DNA of 64,000 nt from Bordetella petrii (GCF_000067205.1 NC_010170.1:2976001-3040000), one strand, 5' to 3'; positions 1 to 8,382 are shown, counted from the stretch's first letter. Program-made: numbers and translations. Notes: generated from the sequence alone by a model not told the origin.

Positions 1-272
1 TTGACTTCCTTGACCTGGATGACCTTCTGCTTGGCGCGGGCTTCGGCTTGCCGTTTCTGTTCCTGGTATTTGAACTTGCCGTAGTCCATCAGGCGGCAGA
101 CTGGGGGATCGGCATTGGGCGCGATCTCGACCAGATCCACATCGGCTTGTTCGGAAAGACGGAACGCGTCGGCCAGCTTGACGATGCCCAGCTGTTCTCC
201 GTCCAGACCTATCAGGCGCACCTCGGGAACGCGGATTTCACCGTTGATGCGATTGGCTTTTTCAGTGGCGAT
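1..272 (-). CDS. infC: Translation initiation factor IF-3 (3' end outside window)
   Basis: IF-3 binds the 30S subunit, prevents premature 50S joining and proofreads the initiator tRNA and start codon. The frame reads from ATEKANRINGEIRVPEVRLI through a conserved DLVEIAPNADPPVCRLMDYGKF core, which is the IF-3 N-terminal domain and linker; the C-terminal domain is off the left edge. No ATG, GTG or TTG is in frame near the first conserved residue. The best start is ATC at 270-272, eight bases after an AGGAG at 281-285 (read on the minus strand). Enteric infC starts at AUU and represses itself through that weak codon, so a non-standard start fits the family. It follows thrS by 20 bp in the usual thrS-infC order. 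Confidence 0.93.
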   Translation of the reverse strand, partial: MATEKANRINGEIRVPEVRLIGLDGEQLGIVKLADAFRLSEQADVDLVEIAPNADPPVCRLMDYGKFKYQEQKRQAEARAKQKVIQVKEV

Positions 273-292
273 GTTGACGACTCCTAAAAGAT

Positions 293-2245
293 TTAATTGG
301 CACTGCTTTCGGGTTGAACGACATCCCGTCGGGCGGCGACGTCTTCGGCCAGGCGGGCGGCGAAGTCTTCGAGCGCAATGACGCCGAGATCGAGACCGCC
401 CAGGCCGCGAACGGCAACCGTTCCATTTTGCTTTTCCTTGTCACCCACGACAAGGATGTACGGTACCTTTTGCAGGCTGTGCTCGCGGATTTTACGAGTG
501 ATTTTTTCACCACGCAAATCAGACTGTACCCTAAAGCCTTGTTTTTTCAGGGTTTGTGTTATTTGCGCAGCATAATCGGCCGACGGCTCGGAAATGCAGC
601 ACACCACGGCCTGCACCGGCGCCAGCCACGGGGGCATCGCACCGGCGTGGTTTTCGATCAGCATGCCGATAAAACGCTCGAGCGAACCCAGGATGGCCCG
701 GTGCAGCATGACCGGCGCGCGGCGCTGGTCCTGGGCATCGACGTACTCGGCGCCCAGCCGCACCGGCATGGAAAAATCGACCTGCACGGTACCGCACTGC
801 CAATGGCGGCCAATGGCGTCTTTCAGGGTGTATTCGATCTTGGGGCCATAGAAAGCGCCCTCGCCCGGCGAGATCTCGAATTCGCAGCCGGTGCGCCGCA
901 GGCTTTCCATGAGCGCCGTTTCGGCCTTGTCCCAGATGTCGTCGCTGCCGATGCGCTTTTCAGGCCGCGTGGCGACCTTGTACAGCACTTCGTGAAAGCC
1001 GAAATCACGGTACACCTTCTGCAGCAGCGCGGTGAAATCGGCGCATTCGTCCTGCAGCTGGTCTTCGGTACAGAAAATGTGGCCATCGTCTTGCGTGAAG
1101 CCACGCACGCGCATCATGCCGTGCAGCGAACCGGAAGGTTCGTTGCGATGGCACTGGCCGAACTCGCCATAGCGCAGCGGCAGCTCGCGGTACGAGTGCA
1201 GCCCGGCGTTGAAAATCTGCACGTGACCCGGGCAGTTCATGGGCTTGAGCCCGTAAACGCGGTTCTCGGACTCGGTCGTGAACATGTTTTCACGGTAATT
1301 GTCCCAATGGCCGGTTTTCTTCCAGAGCGACAGGTCGAGGATCTGCGGCGCCTTGACTTCCTGGTAGCCGTTGTCGTTGTAGACCGCGCGCATGTACTGC
1401 TCGACCTGCTGCCACAGCGCCCAGCCCTTGGGATGCCAGAAGATCAGGCCGGGGGCTTCGTCCTGGAAATGGAACAGGTCGAGGTCGCGGCCGATCTTGC
1501 GATGGTCGCGGCGCTCGGCTTCTTCGAGCATGTGCAGGTAGGCGTCCTGGTCGTCTTTGGTAGCCCACGCCGTGCCGTAGATGCGCTGGAGCATCTCGTT
1601 GTTGCTGTCGCCGCGCCAGTAGGCGCCGGCCACCTTCATCAGCTTGAAAACTTTGAGCTTGCCCGTGGAAGGCACGTGCGGCCCGCGGCAAAGGTCGACG
1701 AAGTTGCCTTCGCGGTACAGGCTGAGCGTTTCGTTGGCGGGAATCGACGCGATGATCTCGGCCTTGTAGTCTTCGCCGATGCTCTTGAAGTAGGCCACGG
1801 CGTCGTCACGCGTCCATTCTTCGCGCGTGACGGTTTCGTCTTTGCGCGCGAGTTCGGTCATTTTCTTTTCGATGGCCGCCAGGTCTTCGGGCGTGAAGGG
1901 CCGCTTGTACGAGAAGTCGTAATAGAAGCCGTTATCGATGACCGGCCCAATAGTGACCTGCGCGTCGGGAAAAAGCTCTTTCACGGCATAGGCCAGCAAG
2001 TGCGCCGTGGAATGGCGGATCATGTCGAGGCCGTCGGCATCTTTGGCGGTAACGATGGCCAACTGCGCGTCGTGCTCAAGGCGGTAGCTGGTGTCGACCA
2101 GCCGGGGCTCGCCACCGGGTTCGGTCACGCGGCCGCCCAGGGCGGCCTTGGCCAGTCCGGTGCCGATGGACTGCGCGACTTCGGCGACCGTGACCGGCCC
2201 CGGAAACTGACGCTGCGAACCATCTGGCAAAGTGATCTGTACCAT
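293..2245 (-). CDS. thrS: Threonyl-tRNA synthetase
   Basis: This cytoplasmic class II synthetase charges tRNA-Thr and edits Ser-tRNA-Thr. The 650-residue product starts MVQITLPDGS and shows in order a TGS domain, the HxxxH editing domain (HSTAHLLAYAVKELFP), the catalytic core with the zinc-site motif MNCPGHVQIF near residue 336, and a C-terminal anticodon-binding domain. An upstream in-frame start would add 28 residues unlike the family; I chose 2245 because AGGAA lies six bases before the ATG and the TGS domain begins there. The stop is 20 bp before infC, so the two are probably co-transcribed. Confidence 0.97.
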   Translation of the reverse strand: MVQITLPDGSQRQFPGPVTVAEVAQSIGTGLAKAALGGRVTEPGGEPRLVDTSYRLEHDAQLAIVTAKDADGLDMIRHSTAHLLAYAVKELFPDAQVTIGPVIDNGFYYDFSYKRPFTPEDLAAIEKKMTELARKDETVTREEWTRDDAVAYFKSIGEDYKAEIIASIPANETLSLYREGNFVDLCRGPHVPSTGKLKVFKLMKVAGAYWRGDSNNEMLQRIYGTAWATKDDQDAYLHMLEEAERRDHRKIGRDLDLFHFQDEAPGLIFWHPKGWALWQQVEQYMRAVYNDNGYQEVKAPQILDLSLWKKTGHWDNYRENMFTTESENRVYGLKPMNCPGHVQIFNAGLHSYRELPLRYGEFGQCHRNEPSGSLHGMMRVRGFTQDDGHIFCTEDQLQDECADFTALLQKVYRDFGFHEVLYKVATRPEKRIGSDDIWDKAETALMESLRRTGCEFEISPGEGAFYGPKIEYTLKDAIGRHWQCGTVQVDFSMPVRLGAEYVDAQDQRRAPVMLHRAILGSLERFIGMLIENHAGAMPPWLAPVQAVVCCISEPSADYAAQITQTLKKQGFRVQSDLRGEKITRKIREHSLQKVPYILVVGDKEKQNGTVAVRGLGGLDLGVIALEDFAARLAEDVAARRDVVQPESSAN

Positions 2246-2608
2246 CGAAAATTCCTGGGGAAGAAACGACAAACGCGGCTGTCCGCCGCGTTCCGTCTGA
2301 TTGCTTGCTTGGGGACTGCCGCCTGACATGGCGGAACCCGACGCACGGTAAAACTAACGCGACATGGGGCGGAAGTTTCCGGTCGTAGTTCGTGTCGGGC
2401 AGGGCATCATGCTGAGAACCGTGTGGGTACGGCACGCACCAACGCGCGCCGATCGTCAAAGATTGTAGCATCCCCGGCGCCCGCCGTCCCGGGGCCTGGA
2501 GCCGCCACATCAGCAATTGCGTCAGCTGACATCTGAAATGTCAGACAACAGATTCGTCCTATTTGGCCGACACTTTCGCCAGACGCCGCCCTGCCTGGGT
2601 ACCCTCCG
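2246..2608. other. Divergent intergenic region between thrS and the response regulator
   Basis: No convincing gene is present in these 363 bases. The region must hold promoters for thrS (leftward) and for the regulator at 2609 (rightward). The only clear structure is a pair of overlapping palindromes at 2521-2543, annotated separately. Confidence 0.6.
2521..2543. promoter_or_regulatory. Overlapping palindromes upstream of the response regulator
   Basis: A perfect 10-bp palindrome GTCAGCTGAC (2521-2530) overlaps a second dyad, TGACAT (2527-2532), spacer CTGAA, ATGTCA (2538-2543). It lies 66 bp before the regulator start. A role as operator, perhaps for autoregulation, is inferred from position and symmetry only. 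Confidence 0.35.
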
Positions 2609-3385
2609 ATGACCGCGCAAACTCCATCGCCGCCCCGCCGCCCCGCCACCATGCCACCATTTACGGCCTCCCGCTCTGCTGATCCGGCCGCCCTGCCTCC
2701 AGGCCCGGCGCGTCGCTACCTGCTGCTTTCAGGCTCCACCGACCGCCTGCGCATCGCCATCCTGGACGACCATCCGGTCATCACGCTGGGGGTGGCCGCC
2801 TACCTGCGATCGCAACCCGACTTCGACATCGTGCACGCGGAAACCACCTCTGAAGCGCTGGTCCGCAGCCTGAAGCACCAGCCGTGCGACGTCGCGGTGG
2901 TCGACTTCTACCTGCCTCGCCAACCCTGGGACGGCATGGATTTCATCCGCCGCCTGCGGCGCCAGCACCCGCACATGGCCATCATCACGTTCTCGGCCGG
3001 CGCTCCCGCGGAAACCGAATACGCGGCATTCCGGGCCGGCGCCCATGGCTACCTGCCCAAGTCCGCCTCGATGCCAGTGCTGGTCGAGGTGATCCGAGCC
3101 GCCCACAGCCGCGGCAGACCCGGCGATTTCATCAGCTACAAGAACGGCACCTTGCACACTGCGGCGCCGCGCCATCCCGACACCCGCCTGACCACGGCCG
3201 AAATCGAAGTGCTGCGCCAGATCGCCCAGGGCCTGTCGGTAACGCAACTCGCCGCCCGTCTGCTGCGCAGCAAAAAGACCATTAGCACTCACAAGCGGCG
3301 CGCCATGAAAAAACTCGGGCTAGCCGACGACCTGGCGCTGGCGCTGTACCTGAACGAAAAATTCGACCACAAGGCGGGCCCCTGA
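2609..3385 (+). CDS. Response regulator, NarL/RcsB type
   Basis: A 258-residue two-domain transcription regulator. Residues 47-165 form a receiver domain with the acidic pair DD at 53-54, the probable phospho-acceptor Asp99 (VVDFYLP) and conserved Lys151 (YLPKSAS). Residues 190-240 form a LuxR-type helix-turn-helix; the stretch KKTISTHKRRAMKKLGL followed by ALALYLNEK resembles RcsB and BvgA output domains. The first 46 residues are Pro/Ala-rich and lie before the receiver fold, so the real start may be later (an ATG exists at residue 15). Five bases downstream is an Hpt gene, so the regulator is probably the end point of a multistep phosphorelay. No sensor kinase is next to it. Confidence 0.88.
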   Translation: MTAQTPSPPRRPATMPPFTASRSADPAALPPGPARRYLLLSGSTDRLRIAILDDHPVITLGVAAYLRSQPDFDIVHAETTSEALVRSLKHQPCDVAVVDFYLPRQPWDGMDFIRRLRRQHPHMAIITFSAGAPAETEYAAFRAGAHGYLPKSASMPVLVEVIRAAHSRGRPGDFISYKNGTLHTAAPRHPDTRLTTAEIEVLRQIAQGLSVTQLAARLLRSKKTISTHKRRAMKKLGLADDLALALYLNEKFDHKAGP

Positions 3386-3390
3386 TACGC

Positions 3391-3756
3391 ATGCTCCACA
3401 TCGACGCCCTGCTGCCACTGTATCCCGACAGCGCCGCCCGGCGCGCCCTGCTCGAACAGGCATTGGCGCAAATCCGCAGCGACCTGTCCGACATCCGGCA
3501 CGCCATTCTCGCCGGCTGTCTTGCTACCGCCCGGCAGCATGCGCACCGCGCCAAGGGCACGGCCTGCTTCCTGGGCAGCGGTGACACGCTGCCCGCCTTC
3601 GATCTGCTGTCCCAGGCCCTGCGAGCCGCAGACCAGCCCCGCATCCGCCAGGCATACGTTCCGGTGGAAAGCGCCCTGCGCGAACTCGAGTCCGCCCTGC
3701 GAGCACGTCTGCGCGCCCACCGCGAACAGGGCAATACCCCCTGCCCCGGCGCCTGA
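3391..3756 (+). CDS. Free histidine phosphotransfer (Hpt) protein
   Basis: A 121-residue, mostly helical protein with the Hpt signature HRAKGTACFLG: the His near residue 51 would carry the phosphoryl group and the following KG is the usual contact. Hpt proteins shuttle phosphate between a hybrid kinase's receiver domain and a response regulator. No kinase catalytic or membrane segment is present, so this is a stand-alone Hpt. It is coupled to the regulator five bases upstream, and the pair looks like the final steps of an RcsD/BvgS-like relay whose kinase is elsewhere. The stop codon lies in a short dyad shared with the convergent LysR gene. Confidence 0.8.
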   Translation: MLHIDALLPLYPDSAARRALLEQALAQIRSDLSDIRHAILAGCLATARQHAHRAKGTACFLGSGDTLPAFDLLSQALRAADQPRIRQAYVPVESALRELESALRARLRAHREQGNTPCPGA

Positions 3757-3757
3757 T

Positions 3758-4666
3758 TCAGGCATCCAGGTGCGCCCGCATCTGGGACTCGAACCACTCC
3801 AGGAATGCGATCAGGCGCCGCGAACGCGGGCGCCGGTGCGGATAAAGCAGCGTTACCGGCATGGGCGGCGCAGGGCTATCCGGCATTACCTCTACCAGCG
3901 CGCCGGCAGCCAGCAGATGCTGGACGTCGAAGCGCGGTATCTGGATCAAGCCCAATCCCGCAAGGCAGCAGGCAATGTAATTCTCGACATTATCCACGAG
4001 CACACGGCTGGGCAGCTCTATGACGCGCACATTGCCGTCGCGCTGCTGGTATTCCCATGCCGCCTGCCGGCCAAGGCCCGCCGGCGCATAGCCGACCACC
4101 CAGTGGCCGCTGGACAGGTCGCCGGGTTGGCGCGGTTCGCCGAACTCGCGCAAATACGCCGGGCTGGCGCAATTGGCCATACTGACATGCCCCAGCGGCC
4201 TCGCCACCAGGCTGCTGTCATGTAGCGTACCGACCCGAACCACACAGTCGACGCCTTCGCGTATCAGGTCGATGGCGCGATCCGTGCAGCCCAGGCTGAT
4301 CTGCAGCCGAGGATGGCGGCGCAGCAGGCCGGGCAGCATCGGTGCGATCAGGCGGCGGGCTATGCGGCTGGGCGCATCAATATTGAGCCGCCCAGAGACC
4401 TGCCGCTGGCCAGCCTGAAACAGCTGATCGATGTCTTCGACCTCGGCCAGCAGCAGACGAACGCGGTCCAGCAATTGCATGCCATCCGAGGTAACGCGCA
4501 CCTGGCGCGTCGTGCGATGTAACAACCGAGCACCCACCTGGGCCTCGAGTTGCTGGACCGCCGCCGACACCGAAGCGCGCGGCATCCCCAGCGCGTTGGC
4601 CGCCTTGATGAAGCTGCCCATCTCAGCCACCTGCGCGAAAACGCGGTATTGCTCGAACCTGTCCAT
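3758..4666 (-). CDS. LysR-family transcriptional regulator
   Basis: A 302-residue LysR-type regulator. Residues 1-60 hold the winged helix-turn-helix (MDRFEQYRVFAQVAEMGSF with the recognition helix in GMPRASVSAAVQQLE); residues 90-300 form the ligand-binding domain (VSGRLNIDAPSRIARRLIAP). The opening resembles the DsdC/PecT-like subgroup that starts MDRF. It lies 76 bp downstream of the SDR gene on the same strand and may control it, although LysR genes are more often divergent from their target. The stop is one base from that of the convergent Hpt gene. The effector is not predictable. Confidence 0.88.
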   Translation of the reverse strand: MDRFEQYRVFAQVAEMGSFIKAANALGMPRASVSAAVQQLEAQVGARLLHRTTRQVRVTSDGMQLLDRVRLLLAEVEDIDQLFQAGQRQVSGRLNIDAPSRIARRLIAPMLPGLLRRHPRLQISLGCTDRAIDLIREGVDCVVRVGTLHDSSLVARPLGHVSMANCASPAYLREFGEPRQPGDLSSGHWVVGYAPAGLGRQAAWEYQQRDGNVRVIELPSRVLVDNVENYIACCLAGLGLIQIPRFDVQHLLAAGALVEVMPDSPAPPMPVTLLYPHRRPRSRRLIAFLEWFESQMRAHLDA

Positions 4667-4742
4667 GCCGCGAGTCGGTCAGCCGCGGCGCAGTGGCGGC
4701 CTGGCACCCGCCAGAGTCAGAAACCGGGTATGCATGCGCCTC

Positions 4743-5516
4743 CTATTTGGTGGTGTAGCCGCCGTTGATCAGGATGGTCTGGCCGGTCATCCACCAGGTG
4801 TCGCTCACCAGGTGACGGATGAACGGCACGACGTCTTCAATGTGAGTCAGGCCGGTAGGCGAGAAGGCCGACAGCGCGGCGGCGGTCTTGTGATAAGCCA
4901 CGGCCTCGGGGCTTTCGGCCGGATAGAAGAACGGCGTATCCATGGGACCAGGGCCGACCGCGTTGACAGAAATGCCGCGTGCGCCGAACTCCTTGGCGGC
5001 CGCGCGGGTGTAATGCTCGACCGGCGCCTTGCTGCCGGCATAGGCCGCGTAGAACGGCGTGAAGGCGCCCAGCAGCGAGGTCACCAGGGTCACGATCTTG
5101 CCGTTATCGTTGACGTGCCGTCCGGCTTCTTTCAGGAAGAAGAATGCCGCCTTGCTGTTGATGGCAGCCATCTCGTCGTACTCGGCCTCGGTGATTTCCG
5201 TGAACGGCTTCTTGAGCACCTTGCCAACCGTGTTGATGGCGATATCGGGCCGCCCGACCGCCGCGATGGCGTCGGCAAACAGCTTTTCCACCGCGCCTGC
5301 GGTGGTGAGGTCGCCCTGCAAGGCCACGCCTTGCGCGCCGCTGGTCTGCACCGCGGCCACCGTGGCCTCGGCCGCCTCGCGGGACGACGCGCTGTTGTAA
5401 TGGATGACTACGGCGCGCGCGCCCTGCCCGGCCAGGTCGCGGGCGATCAGGCCGCCCAGGTTTTTGGCGCCGCCCGCAATGAGCGCCACCTTGCCGTTGA
5501 TGGAATGATCAGCCAT
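4743..5516 (-). CDS. Short-chain dehydrogenase/reductase (SDR)
   Basis: A 257-residue Rossmann-fold NAD(P)-dependent oxidoreductase of the classical SDR type. The cofactor loop is GGAKNLGG (a variant of TGxxxGxG), the catalytic motif is YAGSK near residue 160, the active-site Ser lies in VTSLLGAF, and the end shows the WMTGQTILINGG pattern. NADP use is suggested by the HYNSASSR stretch after beta-2. I chose the ATG at 5516, preceded by AAGGAGC eight bases upstream, rather than a 72-residue longer frame with no conserved content. The substrate cannot be read from the sequence; annotation as 3-ketoacyl-ACP reductase would be only a guess. Confidence 0.88.
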   Translation of the reverse strand: MADHSINGKVALIAGGAKNLGGLIARDLAGQGARAVVIHYNSASSREAAEATVAAVQTSGAQGVALQGDLTTAGAVEKLFADAIAAVGRPDIAINTVGKVLKKPFTEITEAEYDEMAAINSKAAFFFLKEAGRHVNDNGKIVTLVTSLLGAFTPFYAAYAGSKAPVEHYTRAAAKEFGARGISVNAVGPGPMDTPFFYPAESPEAVAYHKTAAALSAFSPTGLTHIEDVVPFIRHLVSDTWWMTGQTILINGGYTTK

Positions 5517-5819
5517 GGGAAAAGCTCCTTCGTGCATCGATGGGAGTCTCAGCTTAGAAGGAACGGCGCCGGATGATAAACCGGCGCTGCCTGGATAGAT
5601 TATCCAGGAAAACCGCCTAATGGTATCAGGCGCGTCACTCGCGCCTGGCCGCGCACGCGATCCCGCCGCCGCGCCTGCTGGCCATGACGCACCATGAAAA
5701 GCCCTCCGGAGAGGACAGAAATCTGATCCCAACCGGTTAGGCAGCCAGGATCGGCTTTCGTACCTTCCCTTCTTTTTCTCCGTTGATTCCTTCCGTAGCG
5801 CGCAAGATGAACGTCGACA
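5517..5819. other. Intergenic region with one copy of the flanking repeat
   Basis: No gene is supported in these 303 bases. They hold the SDR promoter region (5517-5640), the first copy of a ~68-bp repeat that reappears at 8314-8382, and a pyrimidine-rich stretch after the end of the O-antigen ligase gene. Confidence 0.5.
5647..5714. repeat. Left copy of ~68-bp direct repeat flanking the LPS genes
   Basis: From GGCCGCGCACGCGATCCCGC through GCCCTCCGGAGAGG this stretch matches 8314-8382 with a few substitutions and small indels. The right copy contains the intact terminator of the cold shock gene; the left copy keeps only its first half (AAAAGCCCTCCGGAGAGG, with no matching T-run). It therefore looks like a partial duplicate of the sequence downstream of csp. 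Confidence 0.75.
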
Positions 5820-7079
5820 CTATTTGCGAGCCAATTTTGAGCGTGCGCGCTCTGAGCTCAAGGCGAAAAGAACCACAACGGTAACGGCATAGATCGGTAC
5901 ACTGCGCATGCTGCGAAACATCATCTCCGTCAGGCTGAACGTGGCATAGCCCAGGGTAAACAACAACCCCAGCTTGGCACCCATGTGAGTCACCGGATCG
6001 CTGCTTCCCAAGCGGCGAAAGAAAATCGCGGCAGGAATGAAATACAGCGCGAGGATACTCAACAGCCCCGGCAGACCATACATGGCCAGCGCTCCCAGGA
6101 AATCGTTGTGAGGTTCGCCGAACTTGGTTGCAACGAGTTTCGTCACTACACCTTGATCGTGAAGGCGAGCCAGCTCCGCCCGAAAATTCGGCGCGCCGAC
6201 GCCCGTCAGGGGCTTTTCTTTGAACATCAACCAGGACGCTTGCCACAGCTGCAAGCGTATGCCGACTGAAGTATCGCGGTCCTGATGCTCGTAGCGAGTT
6301 AGGTCGTGCCGTACCTCAGCAAAACGGCTTTCTTTTGCATGCCAAGCAAATACAGCACCCGCCACGACAAACGCGCTAAGCCCAGCCACAAATGCTGTCT
6401 TCGCACGCAATGACCAGTGGCGATTCGCCAGCAAGAGGACAACACCAAATACGACCAGTAGCGCCCAACAGCTCCGTGTCTGCGATAGCCATGCTGCCCA
6501 CAGACTCAATGGCACGACGAATATTTTCAGGACCGCTTCCAGTCGGGAAAAACGCGATAGGCGCCCAGGCAACGTAAGGCAGGAAGCCAGTCCGAAGAAA
6601 AGCGTCAAGTCGGCGAATGCCACGGCGTTGTACCGCCCACCATACTCGGACACCGCCCCGCGCCCGAGGTCCGGGGACAGCATGATGACAAAAAGCATTA
6701 CCGAGCCAGCATAGGCGCCTGCTAAGAGGCTCCATTGAACTTGCTGCAACCATCGCCGTGGCACCCGCAGGAGCAACCAAGCCACCGGAATAGCTAGCGC
6801 AAAGCGAAGCAGTTTCTCTAATTCTGATGAGCTCCATATGCCCAGCACAGCGCTGTTCACCAACATGACAGCCAGCGGCGTGGCAAGCGCCACTGACATC
6901 CAGGACAGCTCACCGAACTCGAAAGGCTCCCAGTGTTTGACTGCGTTCGCGCACATGGCAACCAGTGCGATCAGTGAGCTCGTGTAGATGATGATGGGCC
7001 CACCGACGGCGCTAGTCAGCGCCAAGGCAGGGACTAGCAGCGCGAGTATCGCGACACTACGCAAATAAAAACCAGGCAT
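5820..7079 (-). CDS. O-antigen ligase-like membrane protein (WaaL/RfaL family)
   Basis: A 419-residue polytopic membrane protein with about ten to twelve hydrophobic segments. The long periplasmic loop before the last segments holds the Wzy/WaaL pattern: R-L-Q-L-W near residue 277, the stretch KEKPLTGVGAPNFR, and a late His in FGEPHNDFLGALAMYG. Ligases of this family transfer undecaprenyl-linked O-polysaccharide to the lipid A core in the periplasm; O-antigen polymerases share the architecture, so ligase versus polymerase is not certain. It follows the GT9 gene by 28 bp on the same strand, consistent with an LPS operon. Codon use is visibly less GC-biased than in neighbouring housekeeping genes. 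Confidence 0.8.
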   Translation of the reverse strand: MPGFYLRSVAILALLVPALALTSAVGGPIIIYTSSLIALVAMCANAVKHWEPFEFGELSWMSVALATPLAVMLVNSAVLGIWSSSELEKLLRFALAIPVAWLLLRVPRRWLQQVQWSLLAGAYAGSVMLFVIMLSPDLGRGAVSEYGGRYNAVAFADLTLFFGLASCLTLPGRLSRFSRLEAVLKIFVVPLSLWAAWLSQTRSCWALLVVFGVVLLLANRHWSLRAKTAFVAGLSAFVVAGAVFAWHAKESRFAEVRHDLTRYEHQDRDTSVGIRLQLWQASWLMFKEKPLTGVGAPNFRAELARLHDQGVVTKLVATKFGEPHNDFLGALAMYGLPGLLSILALYFIPAAIFFRRLGSSDPVTHMGAKLGLLFTLGYATFSLTEMMFRSMRSVPIYAVTVVVLFALSSERARSKLARK

Positions 7080-7107
7080 GGAAGACTATTTCGTCGAAAA
7101 CTGAGGT

Positions 7108-8169
7108 CTACTGGTCAGAATGACTAACCGCGGCACGCCAGCCGATATTCTGTTCATGGGTGCGTACGAATCGCTTGAATGCTGAAACCACGCTGCCCGG
7201 CCTGAGCCATTCGCGCCAGTAGCGGTCGCGTAGGCGCCCCCCTGGGATATAGGCCGGATAGACGATGCAGGAAGGCGCCCAACCAGGACGCCATGCCTTC
7301 GTCCGAGTGGGGCGCCCCGTCAAGGTCAAGGTGGGCACGCCAACATTTGATGCCAGGTGACCTATGCCGGATTCGTTGCCAATGAACCAACCGCACTCAT
7401 GAATGAATTCGGCCACGCCAGACAATGTTGAAGAGTCGAGCACGCTCAAACCGGCGTCAACCAGGCAAGACCAGCGCTCTCGTTCATGTGCCGCAAGAAT
7501 ATACACCGGATCAAAACCTAGACGGCTAAGCCGATGGCCGAGATCCACGAAATGCCGAGCGGCCCAGCAACGCTGTTCGCTGGTAGATGCAGGGTGTATT
7601 GCGACGCGCTGCCGGTGCGAGCGCAGACGCCCAGCCATCAGAGGCCTCAGGCCATTGTCCGTCGACGCATTTGGCAACTTCAATGCGTCGCGACAGTAGT
7701 CGCGTATTTGGTTGACTTTGATGAATCCCTTACCCGTCACAACGACGTGCGCATCGTAGTAAAAATAGGAACGCGCCTGATCATGCAGCGCATACGCCGG
7801 CCATCCCGCGTGCATCTGCGCGGCGCAATCAAAGTCGATTAGAGTCTGGCGGGCCTCGTTTTGCGGCAACGAGGGCCGGATGTCCATACCTGGAAACCAG
7901 GCCCGCAAAGCATAGGCGTAATCACCGAATATGGTCACTTCTCGCCCATGGCTAATCAGATTGCGTGCCATCGTCATCATTAACAGGGTATCCCCCAGAC
8001 GCGGCGCCATGAGCAGTGCGACCCGCTTGGCCTCGGCCAGAGCGCGCACATGGTCAGGTTTGTTGTAAGGGGGCAAGTCGAGAACGGGCTTGATCATATA
8101 TGTAGCGCGAAAACTGAGCGGCATTGGCGGGCCGCGCATGCGCCCCCAAAAAAACCACGGATGTAACAC
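7108..8169 (-). CDS. Glycosyltransferase family 9 (heptosyltransferase-like)
   Basis: GT9 enzymes transfer heptose or related sugars from ADP-sugars to the LPS core on the cytoplasmic face. The frame shows the N-terminal MAPRLGDTLLMMTMARNL segment, the central AIHPASTSEQRCWAARHF motif and the C-terminal GNESGIGHLASNVGVPT nucleotide-sugar site. The start is uncertain: the longest form begins with GTG at 8169, four bases after AGGGG, giving 353 residues; ATG codons at 8124 and 8097 would give 338 or 329 residues and the latter fits the conserved start better. It is the first gene of a two-gene LPS unit with the ligase and sits just downstream of an AT-rich promoter region. The exact sugar is unknown. 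Confidence 0.82.
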   Translation of the reverse strand: MLHPWFFWGRMRGPPMPLSFRATYMIKPVLDLPPYNKPDHVRALAEAKRVALLMAPRLGDTLLMMTMARNLISHGREVTIFGDYAYALRAWFPGMDIRPSLPQNEARQTLIDFDCAAQMHAGWPAYALHDQARSYFYYDAHVVVTGKGFIKVNQIRDYCRDALKLPNASTDNGLRPLMAGRLRSHRQRVAIHPASTSEQRCWAARHFVDLGHRLSRLGFDPVYILAAHERERWSCLVDAGLSVLDSSTLSGVAEFIHECGWFIGNESGIGHLASNVGVPTLTLTGRPTRTKAWRPGWAPSCIVYPAYIPGGRLRDRYWREWLRPGSVVSAFKRFVRTHEQNIGWRAAVSHSDQ

Positions 8170-8214
8170 TCCGCCCCTAAAAAGCAGCGCTTTCTCAGAA
8201 TTCTGACCAGAACG

Positions 8215-8275
8215 CCATTCTCTACTTTTTGAGACTTTTTATATCATAATTGTACTATATTGATTCACCCCCTCT
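8215..8275 (-). promoter_or_regulatory. AT-rich upstream region, probable promoter of the LPS unit
   Basis: A markedly AT-rich patch (TTTTTATATCATAATTGTAC and surroundings) in otherwise GC-rich DNA, 45-105 bp upstream of the GT9 gene. Several TATAAT-like hexamers occur on the minus strand; I cannot choose one. The low GC also fits foreign origin and silencing by H-NS-like proteins. Confidence 0.4.
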
Positions 8276-8313
8276 CAGCCGCGCAGAACACCGTTTTGGG
8301 CGCTGTAGCCAAG

Positions 8314-8382
8314 GGCCGCGCACGCGATCCCGCGCCCAGCCTGCTGGTTATGACCTGCCATGAAAAAAGCCCTCCGGAGAGG
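8314..8382. repeat. Right copy of ~68-bp direct repeat flanking the LPS genes
   Basis: This stretch matches 5647-5714 and overlaps the cold shock gene terminator. Because it includes a functional-looking terminator it is probably the parent copy. The two copies bracket exactly the two LPS genes and their AT-rich promoter. Confidence 0.75.

Noticed and set aside
314..2326. 670-codon open frame antisense to thrS
   Set aside because: It covers thrS almost exactly, has no family motifs and follows from third-position GC bias of the real gene.
5737..6246. 169-codon minus-strand frame in the LPS region
   Set aside because: It overlaps the end of the O-antigen ligase gene in another frame and shows no hydrophobic or family pattern.
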